A stretch of DNA of 64,000 nucleotides from JAIEPW01 sp964406035. GTDB taxonomy: Bacteria; Acidobacteriota; Terriglobia; Bryobacterales; Bryobacteraceae. Under the pieces are notes generated by a model. The model did not search any database. It was not told the origin of the DNA and saw only the letters and a program-made list of their open reading frames with translations. Below are positions 42,373-50,777 of this stretch, piece after piece. A program made the position numbers and the translations under genes. The stretch's first letter is position 1. Each line of letters opens with the position of its first letter. The DNA lies in assembly GCA_964406035.1 (NCBI GenBank), contig CAYOQB010000006.1, positions 1 through 64,000 on the forward strand, read 5' to 3'.

Positions 42373-44136
42373 TTAGCGGCGCTGGCGGCGCAGCACCAGC
42401 CGTCCGCTGGTTATCTCATAGACGCGGTCGCACTGGCGCATCACGTCGTCCTCGGCGGAAGCGACAATCAGCGTCCACGGGGCCTCGCGGGAAAACAGCG
42501 TGTCCAGCAGGACATCGCGCTCGCGGGCGTCCCGGACCGTGTCGAGCGACTCGTCGGCGATCAGCAGACGAGGCCGGTTCAGAATGGCGCGGGCGAAACG
42601 GAGCCGGATGGCTTGCCCCGCGGAAAGCGGATAGCCCTCGGGAGCGAGCATTGTGTTCAGCCCGTCCGGCAGCGCCTGAATCTCTTCCAGCAAGCCGACG
42701 GATGCCAGCGCCGCCTGCACCTCCGCGAGGCTGACGTCCTGGCAGCCGAGGGTGGCGTTGTCGTACACGCTGGCGCTGAAAATCTCCGGCTCGCGAACCA
42801 GCGAAATCCCGCTGCGCAGCGCGTCGCGGCGAATGGCCCGCATGTCGAGCCCGTCGATCTCCACCACGCCGTGCTCCGGCTCATTCAAGCCATAGAGAAT
42901 ATTGAGCAGCGTGGTCTTGCCGCCGCCGGAGTTGCCGGTGAGGCAGATGCGCGAGCCCGGCTCGACAAACCAGTTGATCTCCGACAGCACGCCTTGCCGC
43001 GAGCCGTAGCTGAAGGCGACCTGTTTCAATTCCAACCCCGCGGGGCTGTCGGGCTGGCGCATGACCTCGCCGCCGGCCGGCTCCAGCGGCAGATCGATCA
43101 GGTAGCCTAGCTTGTCGAGCGATGCCTGGAGATCGTAGAAAAGCTCTAACTGCTTACCAAACTTTGAGATACCGCTGATCACGGCCGTTACCACCAGCTC
43201 CGCGGCCACCAGTTGGCCAAGCGTCAACTGGCGCTGGATCACCAGCCAGCCGCCGATGCCCAGCAGCGCCGCGGAGGCAATCGCCTGCAGTGTAAGGAAG
43301 CTTACGATCTGCCGCATCAGAATCCGGAAGTGGTTGACCCGGTAGGCCAGCCAGGTCTGCGTCAGGTCGTCGGTGCGTTCCAGCGCGTAGGCCATGCCGC
43401 GGGGGTTCTTGAAAGTGATCTGGTTCTTCGCAACCTCTTCAAACCAAGCCACTATGGCATATTTGGCTTTGGATTCCTTAATTGCCGTTTCCACCGCTCC
43501 GGAGCTGAGCGGGAACAGGATCAGGAGAATAAACGCGAGCAGCAGGATGTCGAAGACCAGCAGCCACGGGTGGTAGACCCCGAGGAGGATCATGGCGATA
43601 ACCGTGCTCATGAAGATCGACAAGCCGTCGACGATCAGCGTGGCGCAGTTCTTCTGCAAGGTCACGACATCGAGGAAGCGGTTGACCAGTTCCGGCCCGT
43701 GCTGCTCCTGAAACGCCTCGCCGCGGACCCGGACCAAGCGGTGAATGACCTTAGCGGCTACCCTGACGAAAATCCGCCGCTGGATCAGTTCGACGACGTA
43801 GGTTCGCAAGGCGGTGAACACCGTGGAGAGCCCCAAACCGGCCAAAACCACCAGCGAGAGAATCACCAGCGGCTGTAAAAGGTTGCCAAAGGCAACGGTA
43901 TTCACCAGCGTCTGGGTGGCGATGGGGATAACCAGGGAGAGCAGCGCGATGACGACGGAGTAGATCACCGCTACCCAAACGTCGTGACGCTCGACGCGGA
44001 TCAGACTCTTGACGCGCTCCCAAGGGGAAACGCCGTGATATACGTGCCCGCCCTCGTCATCGTGATGGCCGCCAGGACCGCGCGGGGCGTGGGGTGAGTG
44101 GCCGTTGCGGGAGTGGAGGTCAGCGTGGGTCGCCAT
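42373..44136 (-). CDS. Type I-like ABC exporter (fused membrane and ATPase domains), degenerate ATPase site
   Basis: 587 residues, without a C39 peptidase domain. A His-rich cytosolic N-terminus (THADLHSRNGHSPHAPRG and HHDDEGGHVYHG) precedes six membrane segments (about 55-330). The ATPase has Walker A GNSGGGKT (about 398-405), an LSAGQ signature and Walker B LLIADE. However, the Q-loop glutamine is replaced (SLVREPEIF) and the H-loop histidine is missing (LIVASAEDDVM), where LIVIAHR or similar is usual. It exports an unknown substrate with HlyD and TolC. The substitutions suggest altered or weak hydrolysis. Confidence 0.85.
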   Translation of the reverse strand: MATHADLHSRNGHSPHAPRGPGGHHDDEGGHVYHGVSPWERVKSLIRVERHDVWVAVIYSVVIALLSLVIPIATQTLVNTVAFGNLLQPLVILSLVVLAGLGLSTVFTALRTYVVELIQRRIFVRVAAKVIHRLVRVRGEAFQEQHGPELVNRFLDVVTLQKNCATLIVDGLSIFMSTVIAMILLGVYHPWLLVFDILLLAFILLILFPLSSGAVETAIKESKAKYAIVAWFEEVAKNQITFKNPRGMAYALERTDDLTQTWLAYRVNHFRILMRQIVSFLTLQAIASAALLGIGGWLVIQRQLTLGQLVAAELVVTAVISGISKFGKQLELFYDLQASLDKLGYLIDLPLEPAGGEVMRQPDSPAGLELKQVAFSYGSRQGVLSEINWFVEPGSRICLTGNSGGGKTTLLNILYGLNEPEHGVVEIDGLDMRAIRRDALRSGISLVREPEIFSASVYDNATLGCQDVSLAEVQAALASVGLLEEIQALPDGLNTMLAPEGYPLSAGQAIRLRFARAILNRPRLLIADESLDTVRDARERDVLLDTLFSREAPWTLIVASAEDDVMRQCDRVYEITSGRLVLRRQRR

Positions 44137-44263
44137 GAGTCTTGCGCGATCTGGTCAATTATCAACGATATGCGATTTACGCGCGAGGAAGCGCAGCAAT
44201 TCTCGCTCCTTACCGATGCCGATTGCGCCCGCCGAGTTTCAATAATCTGAACAAATATTAATA

Positions 44264-45145
44264 TTACGAAAGTCGTTGTATGAATCCGCGAATGAGATGA
44301 TTCACGCGATCCGGTTGCTCGTTGACCACCCAATGGCTGCCGTCCGGTATCCGTTCCAGGGTGAGGTCGGGCACGAACTGTTCCAGACCGCCGAGATTGC
44401 CGGTGAGCAAGGCTTTGTCGCGCTCCCCCCAAATGACCAGTGTAGGAACACGGACGGTAAGTTTCTCGGGCGGGATGTCGAAGGGAGGCAGAGTCTCGCC
44501 GGCACGCGCCGGGCCGGCCTGGGCCGCCCGATAGTAGTTGAGGCCGCCGGTGAGAGCGCCGGGCTGCGCCCAGGCCTGCAGATACTGGTCCTGATCGGCT
44601 TCCGACAGGATGCCTTTCTTCAGGCCCCAGCCTAGCACCATTTTCCGCAGCATCTCGAAATTGTTCGCCGACAGTATGTTTTCCGCCTCCGGAGTGCGGA
44701 ACATGAGCATGTACTCGCTGGCTTTCTGCTGCTCCGGGTTGTCGCGCAGTTCACGGGAGAAGATGCCGGGGTGGGGCGCGTTGATAATCACCAGCCCTTT
44801 GAGAGTGCCGGGATGCTGCATGGCGTAGGCCCAGGCGGTGGCGCCGCCCCAATCGTGGGCCACCAGCACAAACTTCTCGCCGGGTTTCAGGTGTTCCGCA
44901 AGCTGCCGCAGATCCTCCACCAGGTGCTTCACGCGGTACTGCTCCACGGCTTCCGGTTTGGAGGACAGGTTGTAGCCGCGGGTGTCCGGCGCGACCGCCA
45001 GGTGATCCTTGCCGAACTCGGGCAACTGGCTGCGCCACTCGTACCAGAACTCGGGGAAGCCATGCACAAACAGGATCAGCGGTCCGTCACCTTCGGCGGC
45101 GTAGTGCAGCCGGACGCCGTTCACTTCCGCGTAGCGATGTTCCAT
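44264..45145 (-). CDS. Alpha/beta hydrolase, epoxide hydrolase-like
   Basis: 293 residues from the MEHRYAEVNGVRLHY start; the frame upstream is open but has no family character. The oxyanion motif HGFPEFWYEW, the nucleophile in AHDWGG (Asp98), the charge-relay region WGERDKALL and the terminal DGSHWVVNEQP histidine are all present, matching the epoxide hydrolase/haloalkane dehalogenase branch of the fold. Substrate unknown; many such enzymes are soluble epoxide hydrolases. It is followed downstream on the same strand by the exporter genes at about 130 bases. Confidence 0.85.
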   Translation of the reverse strand: MEHRYAEVNGVRLHYAAEGDGPLILFVHGFPEFWYEWRSQLPEFGKDHLAVAPDTRGYNLSSKPEAVEQYRVKHLVEDLRQLAEHLKPGEKFVLVAHDWGGATAWAYAMQHPGTLKGLVIINAPHPGIFSRELRDNPEQQKASEYMLMFRTPEAENILSANNFEMLRKMVLGWGLKKGILSEADQDQYLQAWAQPGALTGGLNYYRAAQAGPARAGETLPPFDIPPEKLTVRVPTLVIWGERDKALLTGNLGGLEQFVPDLTLERIPDGSHWVVNEQPDRVNHLIRGFIQRLS

Positions 45146-45155
45146 TGCCGTTACT

Positions 45156-45749
45156 CTAACTGTTTGCGCGAGGCCACGGATACTCGATGTAACCGGCCAT
45201 GGCGGCGGCGGTGTCCTGGCCGAGGAGCCGCGCGACGATATGGAAGGACATGTCGATGCCGCTGGCGACGCCGGCGGAGGTGACCACGCGGCCGTTGTCG
45301 ACGACGCGGCGGTCCTCATGGATCGTCGTGTTGGGCGCGGCCTTGCGCAGCTCGGCGATGGCCAGGTGGTGCGTGGTGGCTGCGAGTCCGTCGAGCAATC
45401 CGGCCCGCCCGAGCAGCAGCGATCCGGTGCAAACGGACAGCAGCAACTCCGCCTTCTGCTGGGTAGCTTCGATCCATTCGAGTACCGCGCGGTCCTCCAT
45501 CAGGGGACGCGTTCCATAACCGCCGGGGATCAGCAGGATGTCGGGCTGGGGGCAGTCGGAAAAAGCGTAAGCCGGATTGACGCTGAGGCCGTTGCGGGCG
45601 TTGATGGGTTGATGCGTTCGGCCGACGGTGAAGACTTCGAAGGGCTGCGGCTGCACGCGGGCGCCGGTGACGGCGAAGACTTCAAAGGGGCCGGCGAAAT
45701 CCAGCACCTCCACTTCGTCAAAGATAAAGATCGCGACCTTCCTTGGCAT
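45156..45749 (-). CDS. DJ-1/PfpI-family protein, isocyanide hydratase-like
   Basis: 197 residues. The PfpI/DJ-1 fold is shown by KVAIFIFDEVEVLDFAGPFEVF, the nucleophile elbow LLSVCTGSLLLGRAGLLDGLAATTHH (Cys107) and AGVASGIDMSFHIV. This elbow, with SVCTGSLLL followed by ATTHH, is close to isonitrile hydratase (InhA), rather than to AraC-type regulators, which carry an extra DNA-binding domain absent here. The catalytic aspartate of InhA lies near the N-terminus, where DEVEVLD is found. The stop is ten bases upstream of the hydrolase start, so the two are probably co-transcribed. Confidence 0.8.
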   Translation of the reverse strand: MPRKVAIFIFDEVEVLDFAGPFEVFAVTGARVQPQPFEVFTVGRTHQPINARNGLSVNPAYAFSDCPQPDILLIPGGYGTRPLMEDRAVLEWIEATQQKAELLLSVCTGSLLLGRAGLLDGLAATTHHLAIAELRKAAPNTTIHEDRRVVDNGRVVTSAGVASGIDMSFHIVARLLGQDTAAAMAGYIEYPWPRANS

Positions 45750-45790
45750 TGCTTCTCAACATACACTAGCCTCATGCGGGCGCGTGCCGA

Positions 45791-46915
45791 ATGAACCGGA
45801 CGGCGGACATCGCGGTGGTGGGCGCGGGGATCGCGGGACTGGCGCACGCCTACATCGCGGCCAAGGCAGGCAAGCGCGTGGTGGTATTCGAGAAGTCGCC
45901 GGCGGCGATGGGCGCTTCGCCTCGCAACTTCGGCCTGATCTGGCCCATCGGGCAGCCTCCGGGCGAGATGCATGAGACGGCGATGCGCAGCCGCGCACTG
46001 TGGCTGGAGGCGTTGGAAGCGGCGGCGATCCCGTACCACCTGACCGGTTCGATTCACGCCGCGCATCGGGAAGATGAAGCGGAGGTGGCGCGCGAGTTCG
46101 CCGCGATCGCGCCGGGGGCGGGCTACGAGTGCGAGTGGCTGAGTCGGGACCGGGCGCTGGAAGTCAGCCGCGGAGTGAACCCGGATGGCTTGCTGGGCGC
46201 GCTGTGGAGTCCGACGGAGCTGACGGTGGATCCGGCGGAGGTGATCGGAAGGTTCCCGGATTTCCTGCGGGAGCGCCATGGCGTGGAGTTCCGCTTCTCC
46301 ACCTGCGTGCGCGGCATCGAACTTCCGCGGGTGGAAGCGGGCGGCGAAAGCTGGGAGGCGGAGATGGCGATCGTCTGCGTGGGCGATGAGTTCGGCACGC
46401 TGTATCCGGAGTTGTTCGCGAACAGCGGAATCACAAGGGTGAAGCTGCAGATGATGTCGACGCCGCGGCAGCCGGACGCCTGGCAGCTCGGACCGGCTTT
46501 AGCCGGAGGCTTGACGCTGCGCTTCTACCCTTCGTTCCGGATGTGTTCGACGCTGCCCGCGCTGGAAAAGCGCGTGGCGGAGGAGATGCCCGAGTACGAC
46601 CGATGGGGGATTCACGTGATGATCTCGCAGCGGCCATCGGGCGAACTGACGATCGGCGATTCGCACGAGTACGGACTCGCCGTGGATTTCCTGGACAAGC
46701 CCGAGGTCGATGAGCTGATCCTCGACTACGCGCGGAAGCTGGCTTGCTTGCCGGAATTCAGCATCGCGCGGCGGTGGCACGGGGTGTACGCGAAACATCC
46801 CGCGCTGCCGTTCGTGCGCATGAGCCCCGCGCCCGGCGTGGAGGTGATCACGGCCTTGGGTGGCGCGGGCATGACCTTGTCATTCGGACTCGCCGAAAGG
46901 ACGCTGGCGGTATGA
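45791..46915 (+). CDS. FAD-dependent oxidoreductase of aminophosphonate catabolism (TIGR03364 type)
   Basis: 374 residues. A DAAO-like FAD fold is marked by VVGAGIAGLAHAYIAAKAGKRVVVFEK at the N-terminus and ALGGAGMTLSFGLAE at the C-terminus. The sequence MGASPRNFGLIWPIGQP is characteristic of the TIGR03364 group. Members of this group sit beside phosphonate genes, and relatives have been shown to oxidise 2-aminoethylphosphonate or its N-methyl derivative to phosphonoacetaldehyde. The next gene, phnX, overlaps it by four bases and would consume that product. No PhnW transaminase is present, so the oxidase would replace it. Confidence 0.85.
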   Translation: MNRTADIAVVGAGIAGLAHAYIAAKAGKRVVVFEKSPAAMGASPRNFGLIWPIGQPPGEMHETAMRSRALWLEALEAAAIPYHLTGSIHAAHREDEAEVAREFAAIAPGAGYECEWLSRDRALEVSRGVNPDGLLGALWSPTELTVDPAEVIGRFPDFLRERHGVEFRFSTCVRGIELPRVEAGGESWEAEMAIVCVGDEFGTLYPELFANSGITRVKLQMMSTPRQPDAWQLGPALAGGLTLRFYPSFRMCSTLPALEKRVAEEMPEYDRWGIHVMISQRPSGELTIGDSHEYGLAVDFLDKPEVDELILDYARKLACLPEFSIARRWHGVYAKHPALPFVRMSPAPGVEVITALGGAGMTLSFGLAERTLAV

Positions 46916-47673
46916 AACTCGAAGTGGCCATTCTGGATTGGGCCGGAACCACGGTGGATTACGGATGTCAGGCGCCGGTGGCCGCGCTGCGGGAGGTTTT
47001 CGCGCGGCAGGGGATCGCGGTGGCGGCGGCCGAAGCCCGGCGCGCGATGGGGTTGCCGAAGAAAGAGCACCTGCGGGAGATCACGGCGAGCCGGGGGTTG
47101 GATCTGGACGTAGACGCGCTGAACGCGCAGTTCGAGCCGATCCAGACAGAGCTGCTGGAACTGCATTCCGACGTGATTCCGGGCGTGCCGGAGGCGGTGG
47201 AGCGGTTCCGGGCGCGGGGGCTGAAGATCGGCTCCACCACCGGCTACACGCGGCCAATGCTGGAGGTGGTGATGCGGCACGCGGAGGCGCGGAACTTCCG
47301 GCCGGATTTCACGGTAACGCCTGAGGAAGCCGGCGGGGGACGTCCGTGGCCGTGGATGGCGTGGCGGAATCTGCTGGAGCTGCGCGCCGGATCGGCGCGG
47401 CAAGGCGTGAAGATCGGGGATACCATCAGCGACATCGAGGAAGGGCGGAACGCGGGGATGTGGACCATCGCGGTGGCCCGCACGGGCAATGAGACGGGGC
47501 TGACGGAGATCGAGTTAACGGCGCTGGAGCCGGGCGATCGCGAGGCGGCGATTAGCGGGGCGAGGACCCGGCTGCTGGCGGCGGGCGCGCATTACGCGGT
47601 GAACTCGGTGGCGGAGTGCGATGCGATTCTGGATGAGATCGAGGAGCGGTTAGGTCGCGGCGAGCGGCCGTAG
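46912..47673 (+). CDS. phnX: Phosphonoacetaldehyde hydrolase (phosphonatase)
   Basis: 253 residues of the HAD superfamily. The nucleophile is Asp9 in ILDWAGTTVDYG, and the Schiff-base lysine is Lys50 in MGLPKKEHLREI, aligning with Lys53 of Bacillus cereus PhnX. GSTTGYTRPMLEVV, GRPWPWMAW and KIGDTISDIEEGRNAGMWTIAV complete the HAD motifs. It cleaves phosphonoacetaldehyde to acetaldehyde and phosphate. Its ATG overlaps the FAD oxidoreductase stop (ATGA), so the unit is a two-step pathway for 2-aminoethylphosphonate. No uptake system is adjacent. Confidence 0.9.
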   Translation: MKLEVAILDWAGTTVDYGCQAPVAALREVFARQGIAVAAAEARRAMGLPKKEHLREITASRGLDLDVDALNAQFEPIQTELLELHSDVIPGVPEAVERFRARGLKIGSTTGYTRPMLEVVMRHAEARNFRPDFTVTPEEAGGGRPWPWMAWRNLLELRAGSARQGVKIGDTISDIEEGRNAGMWTIAVARTGNETGLTEIELTALEPGDREAAISGARTRLLAAGAHYAVNSVAECDAILDEIEERLGRGERP

Positions 47674-47699
47674 GTGCTGCTGTCGCGGACGCGCGGTTG

Positions 47700-47930
47700 T
47701 GTCAAGGATGTCTTGTCCGATTCGCGGTTGTCACGGCCGTTGAAGGGCGGCGGGGGATATGATGTGCGGCTTCGGCGAGCCTGAAGGCGGTTCTACTTGG
47801 CTGCATCTCTAAGTTTGTTTACATGGTGCGGGCGTTCAGGTATTCGTTGCCGAGGCAACCCTGCTCCCCCCGAGTGTCAAGGATGTCTTGTCCTGAAGTG
47901 TCAAGTATGTCCTGGCAACGAACACCTGAA
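47700..47930. repeat. Cluster of insertion-sequence-end-like repeats
   Basis: TGTCAAGGATGTCTTGTCC occurs at 47700-47718 and 47875-47893, and a diverged copy TGTCAAGTATGTCCTGG at 47899-47915. A 17-base inverted repeat (TTCAGGTATTCGTTGCC at 47835-47851 with 47914-47930, 16 of 17 matching) encloses the last two. The TGTCAAGGATGTC core resembles the terminal repeats of IS481-like elements. No transposase remains, so this looks like a decayed or non-autonomous element. Confidence 0.5.
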
Positions 47931-47945
47931 GGCGCGCGCCGCGTG

Positions 47946-48134
47946 AACGCGGCACTACAAGTCCTTGGTTTCGCGCGGAGGCAGTTCAGCGCAAATCGCG
48001 TAAGCGCGCCGCTGCCAATCCTGATTTCGTCCGGCATCAGTCAAGCCCAAGGCGTGGCGCAAAAAACGCGGCATTACGATCCTTGTTTCGCGCAGCTCAA
48101 GTCGCCCAGAAACGCGGCACTGCCAGTTTCGCGC
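47946..48134. repeat. Degenerate direct repeats, three copies
   Basis: Three related segments share AACGCGGCA.TAC..TCCTTG.TTTCGCGC: 47946-47976, 48065-48093 and 48111-48134 (shortened). They lie in the gene-free stretch 47674-48162 and have no coding capacity that I can support. Function unknown; they may be remnants of small mobile elements. Confidence 0.4.
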
Positions 48135-48162
48135 AGCGTCAGTTGATTCTCCCAGGCCACGG

Positions 48163-49452
48163 CTAAAGCGAACCCACCAGCTCTTTGATCCGAATGGTTC
48201 GACTCTGCTCGATGCTGCGCCGCGCGGCGATGCCGGTGAGGCAGGACATCGCGCCCGCGCGGGAATCGGGGAGCTTCATGTACTCGGGCGCCGCCGCGCT
48301 CGCGAAGATCAGATCGGTCAGGCGCTGGTCGCCGCCGCCATGGCCGCCTTCATAACGCGGCACGGGGATGATCTCGCGCTGCCCGAAATTGCGGATCAGG
48401 TGAATCTCGGTCTCGCTTTCCGGCTTCCACGGCTGATCTTCGTGGTCGCGGATCTCGAGCCGCCCGCGATCGCCGTTGAAAGCGACGCGATAACCCTCGA
48501 TGGGCATGAAGGCGTTCACCGAGTAGTTCATGGTTACGCCGTTCGAGTAGCGCACCAGGGCGGACATCGTATCCCAGATGTCGATGTCCTCGCGATCGAC
48601 GCAGCCGTCCCGCAGGTAGCCGTCCGCGGACTCGCAGTTCACGTAGAGCTGGGTGAGCCGCTCACTTTTGGTGATGTCCCAGTAGTGCTTGCACGGGCTC
48701 TTGTGCGGGCAAGTGCGACAGTGGGTGTGACGGAAAGGCCCGCTGCGGCCATAGTATTTCAGCCCGCCCTGCGCGGTGACATCAACGGGGTCCGCGGCCA
48801 GCCACCAGTTCATCAGGTCGAAGTGATGAGTGGCCTTATGGACCCAAAGCGAGCCGGAGTTCTTCTTCAACCGGTGCCAGCGGCGGAAGTAATCGGCGCC
48901 GTGACCGGTATCCAGGTACCAAGAGAAGTCGACGGAGAGGACGCGCCCGATCTCGCCTGCGAGCAGAAGCTCCTTGATCTTCTGGTGCTTGGGCGCATAG
49001 CGGTAGTTGAAGGTGACGGTGATACCCTTGCCGGCTTTCCTTTCGGCGTCCAGGACCGCCCGGCACTGCTGTTCGTCCACGACCATCGGCTTTTCGGTGA
49101 TCACGCGGATGCCGCGGCGCAGAGCGCGCACGATATAGTCGGCGTGGGTGGAGTCGACGGTGGTGATCATCAGCGCCTCGGGCTTAGCCCGGTCGCACAT
49201 TTCGTCGAAGTTGGTGAAGATGGGGCAATCGACGCCGATGCGGCGGCGGGCGACTTCGACGCGTTTGGGGTTGGAGTCGCAAAGGGCGACAAACTCAACC
49301 CGGTCCGGATAGCGGGCGCGAATCTGCTCGCCCCAGAGTCCGCAGCCGCGTACGCCGGTGCCGAGGACGGCGTAGCGGAGCTTGCTGGAGGCGGCGCGCG
49401 CAGGCGGCAGCAAGGCAGCGGCGCCGGCGAGGAGCAGGTCCCGACGCTTCAT
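48163..49452 (-). CDS. Gfo/Idh/MocA-family oxidoreductase, Tat-type signal
   Basis: 429 residues. The N-terminal KRRDLLLAGAAALLPPARA fits a twin-arginine signal peptide, common for this family in acidobacteria and planctomycetes. The Rossmann domain has LGTGVRGCGLW and the family motif EKP (120-122); the catalytic-like pair HHFD (209-212) follows. A small cysteine cluster (HCRTCPHKSPC, Cys245, 248 and 254) is unusual and may bind a metal. Acts on an unknown sugar or cyclitol with NAD(P). The MFS transporter gene 5 bases upstream is probably in the same transcript. Confidence 0.85.
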   Translation of the reverse strand: MKRRDLLLAGAAALLPPARAASSKLRYAVLGTGVRGCGLWGEQIRARYPDRVEFVALCDSNPKRVEVARRRIGVDCPIFTNFDEMCDRAKPEALMITTVDSTHADYIVRALRRGIRVITEKPMVVDEQQCRAVLDAERKAGKGITVTFNYRYAPKHQKIKELLLAGEIGRVLSVDFSWYLDTGHGADYFRRWHRLKKNSGSLWVHKATHHFDLMNWWLAADPVDVTAQGGLKYYGRSGPFRHTHCRTCPHKSPCKHYWDITKSERLTQLYVNCESADGYLRDGCVDREDIDIWDTMSALVRYSNGVTMNYSVNAFMPIEGYRVAFNGDRGRLEIRDHEDQPWKPESETEIHLIRNFGQREIIPVPRYEGGHGGGDQRLTDLIFASAAAPEYMKLPDSRAGAMSCLTGIAARRSIEQSRTIRIKELVGSL

Positions 49453-49457
49453 GGCGG

Positions 49458-50768
49458 TCAGGCCGCCGCTCCGGCGACCGCTTCGCGCTCCCGCCGCTGC
49501 ATGTCGCCGATGACGGTGCGGGACGCGGCGAACAGGACCAGGGCCAGCGCGGCGGAGAGCACCGGGATCACCAGCATGGCCTGCTGCAGGCCGATGGCGC
49601 GGAACGTTTCGTTGAGCGCGGTTGCGCCGGCGGCCTCCATGGCGCGGCGGGCCATCATGTCGGAAAGGGCGCCCGTGAATAGCGGTCCGAAGGACGCGCC
49701 GAGCATGTACATCGCCATGAAGTAGATAGCCATGGTGGAGCCGCGGAGGTTGGGCGCCACGATGTCCTGAATTGAGGAGTAAACCAGGCCATAGTAGGTG
49801 TTCAGGCAGCCATAGGCGACGGTGAGGAAGGCCACCGCGAGCATCATCTGGCCCACCGGCTGCACAATGCCGAGATACGCCATGGGCACGACGACGGCGG
49901 CGATCACGGCGGCCATCAGCAGGCGGCCGTCCTTGCGGCGGTGGATGATCTTATCGCCGATCTGCCCGGCGAGGTAGCCGCCGCTGATGCCTCCGATGAG
50001 ATAGGCGATGCCGGTGGCGATGTTCGCGCCCGCGAGATCCAACTTGTGGACGCGGCCCAGGAACGCCGGCAGGAAGGTGCCAATGGCGTACATGTTGAAG
50101 TTCAGGAGCGCGCCGGAGGCGATGATCCACCACAGCGTGGGGATGCGGAGAACGCTCCACATGGAGGCCTTGGGTCCGGCGGGGGCGGCTACTTTTTCAC
50201 TGGCCCCGCGGGCAGGTTCGGGCAGCATCAGCAGCGCGGGAATCAGGAATAGCGCGGGCACGGCGGCGATGACCATGGCCGGACGCCAGCCGAACGCCTG
50301 CGCGATGGGACCGCTGAAGAAGTAACTGAGCGCGCCGCCGACCGGCACGCCGAGCATGAAGAAGGCGAGCGCCCGGGCCCGCTTTTCAGGCGGGAACAGA
50401 TCGCCGATCCAACTGGTCGCGGTGGGGGCGCAAACCGCTTCTCCGACGCCGACTCCGAGGCGCGTGGCCAGCAGGAATCCGTAGCTGCCGGCGAGGCCGG
50501 CCATCGCCGTCAACGCGCTCCAGATGGTGAGCCCCCAGGCGAGCAGCTTGCGCCGGGACCAGGTGTCCGCGATCTTGCCCAGGGGAACGCCGACGATTGC
50601 GTAAATCCAGATGAACGCGCTGCCCATCAGTCCGATCTGGGAGTCGGTCAGGTTGAACTCGCGGCGCATCGGCTCCACCAGCGCGCCGGGAGCGTTGCGG
50701 TCGTAGAAGTTCATGATGTTGACCGCGACCAACACCGCGATCGAGAATCCCAAGCTTTTGGTCTTCAT
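49458..50768 (-). CDS. MFS transporter, spinster/sugar-acid-like
   Basis: 436 residues with about 12 membrane segments. The MFS signature between helices 2 and 3 is GKIADTWSRRKLLAWG. NIMNFYDRNAPGALVEPMRREFNLTDSQIGLMGSAF at the start and GPIAQAFGWRPAMVI are typical of spinster-type or hexuronate-type MFS. It ends five bases before the Gfo/Idh/MocA oxidoreductase start on the same strand, so the pair may take up and oxidise a carbohydrate. The substrate cannot be inferred from sequence. Confidence 0.85.
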   Translation of the reverse strand: MKTKSLGFSIAVLVAVNIMNFYDRNAPGALVEPMRREFNLTDSQIGLMGSAFIWIYAIVGVPLGKIADTWSRRKLLAWGLTIWSALTAMAGLAGSYGFLLATRLGVGVGEAVCAPTATSWIGDLFPPEKRARALAFFMLGVPVGGALSYFFSGPIAQAFGWRPAMVIAAVPALFLIPALLMLPEPARGASEKVAAPAGPKASMWSVLRIPTLWWIIASGALLNFNMYAIGTFLPAFLGRVHKLDLAGANIATGIAYLIGGISGGYLAGQIGDKIIHRRKDGRLLMAAVIAAVVVPMAYLGIVQPVGQMMLAVAFLTVAYGCLNTYYGLVYSSIQDIVAPNLRGSTMAIYFMAMYMLGASFGPLFTGALSDMMARRAMEAAGATALNETFRAIGLQQAMLVIPVLSAALALVLFAASRTVIGDMQRREREAVAGAAA

Positions 50769-50777
50769 GAGTTGGGA

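Noticed and set aside
47697..48134. Possible CRISPR array
   Set aside because: The repeats are few, unevenly spaced, partly inverted and of differing sequence, and there are no cas genes in the window.
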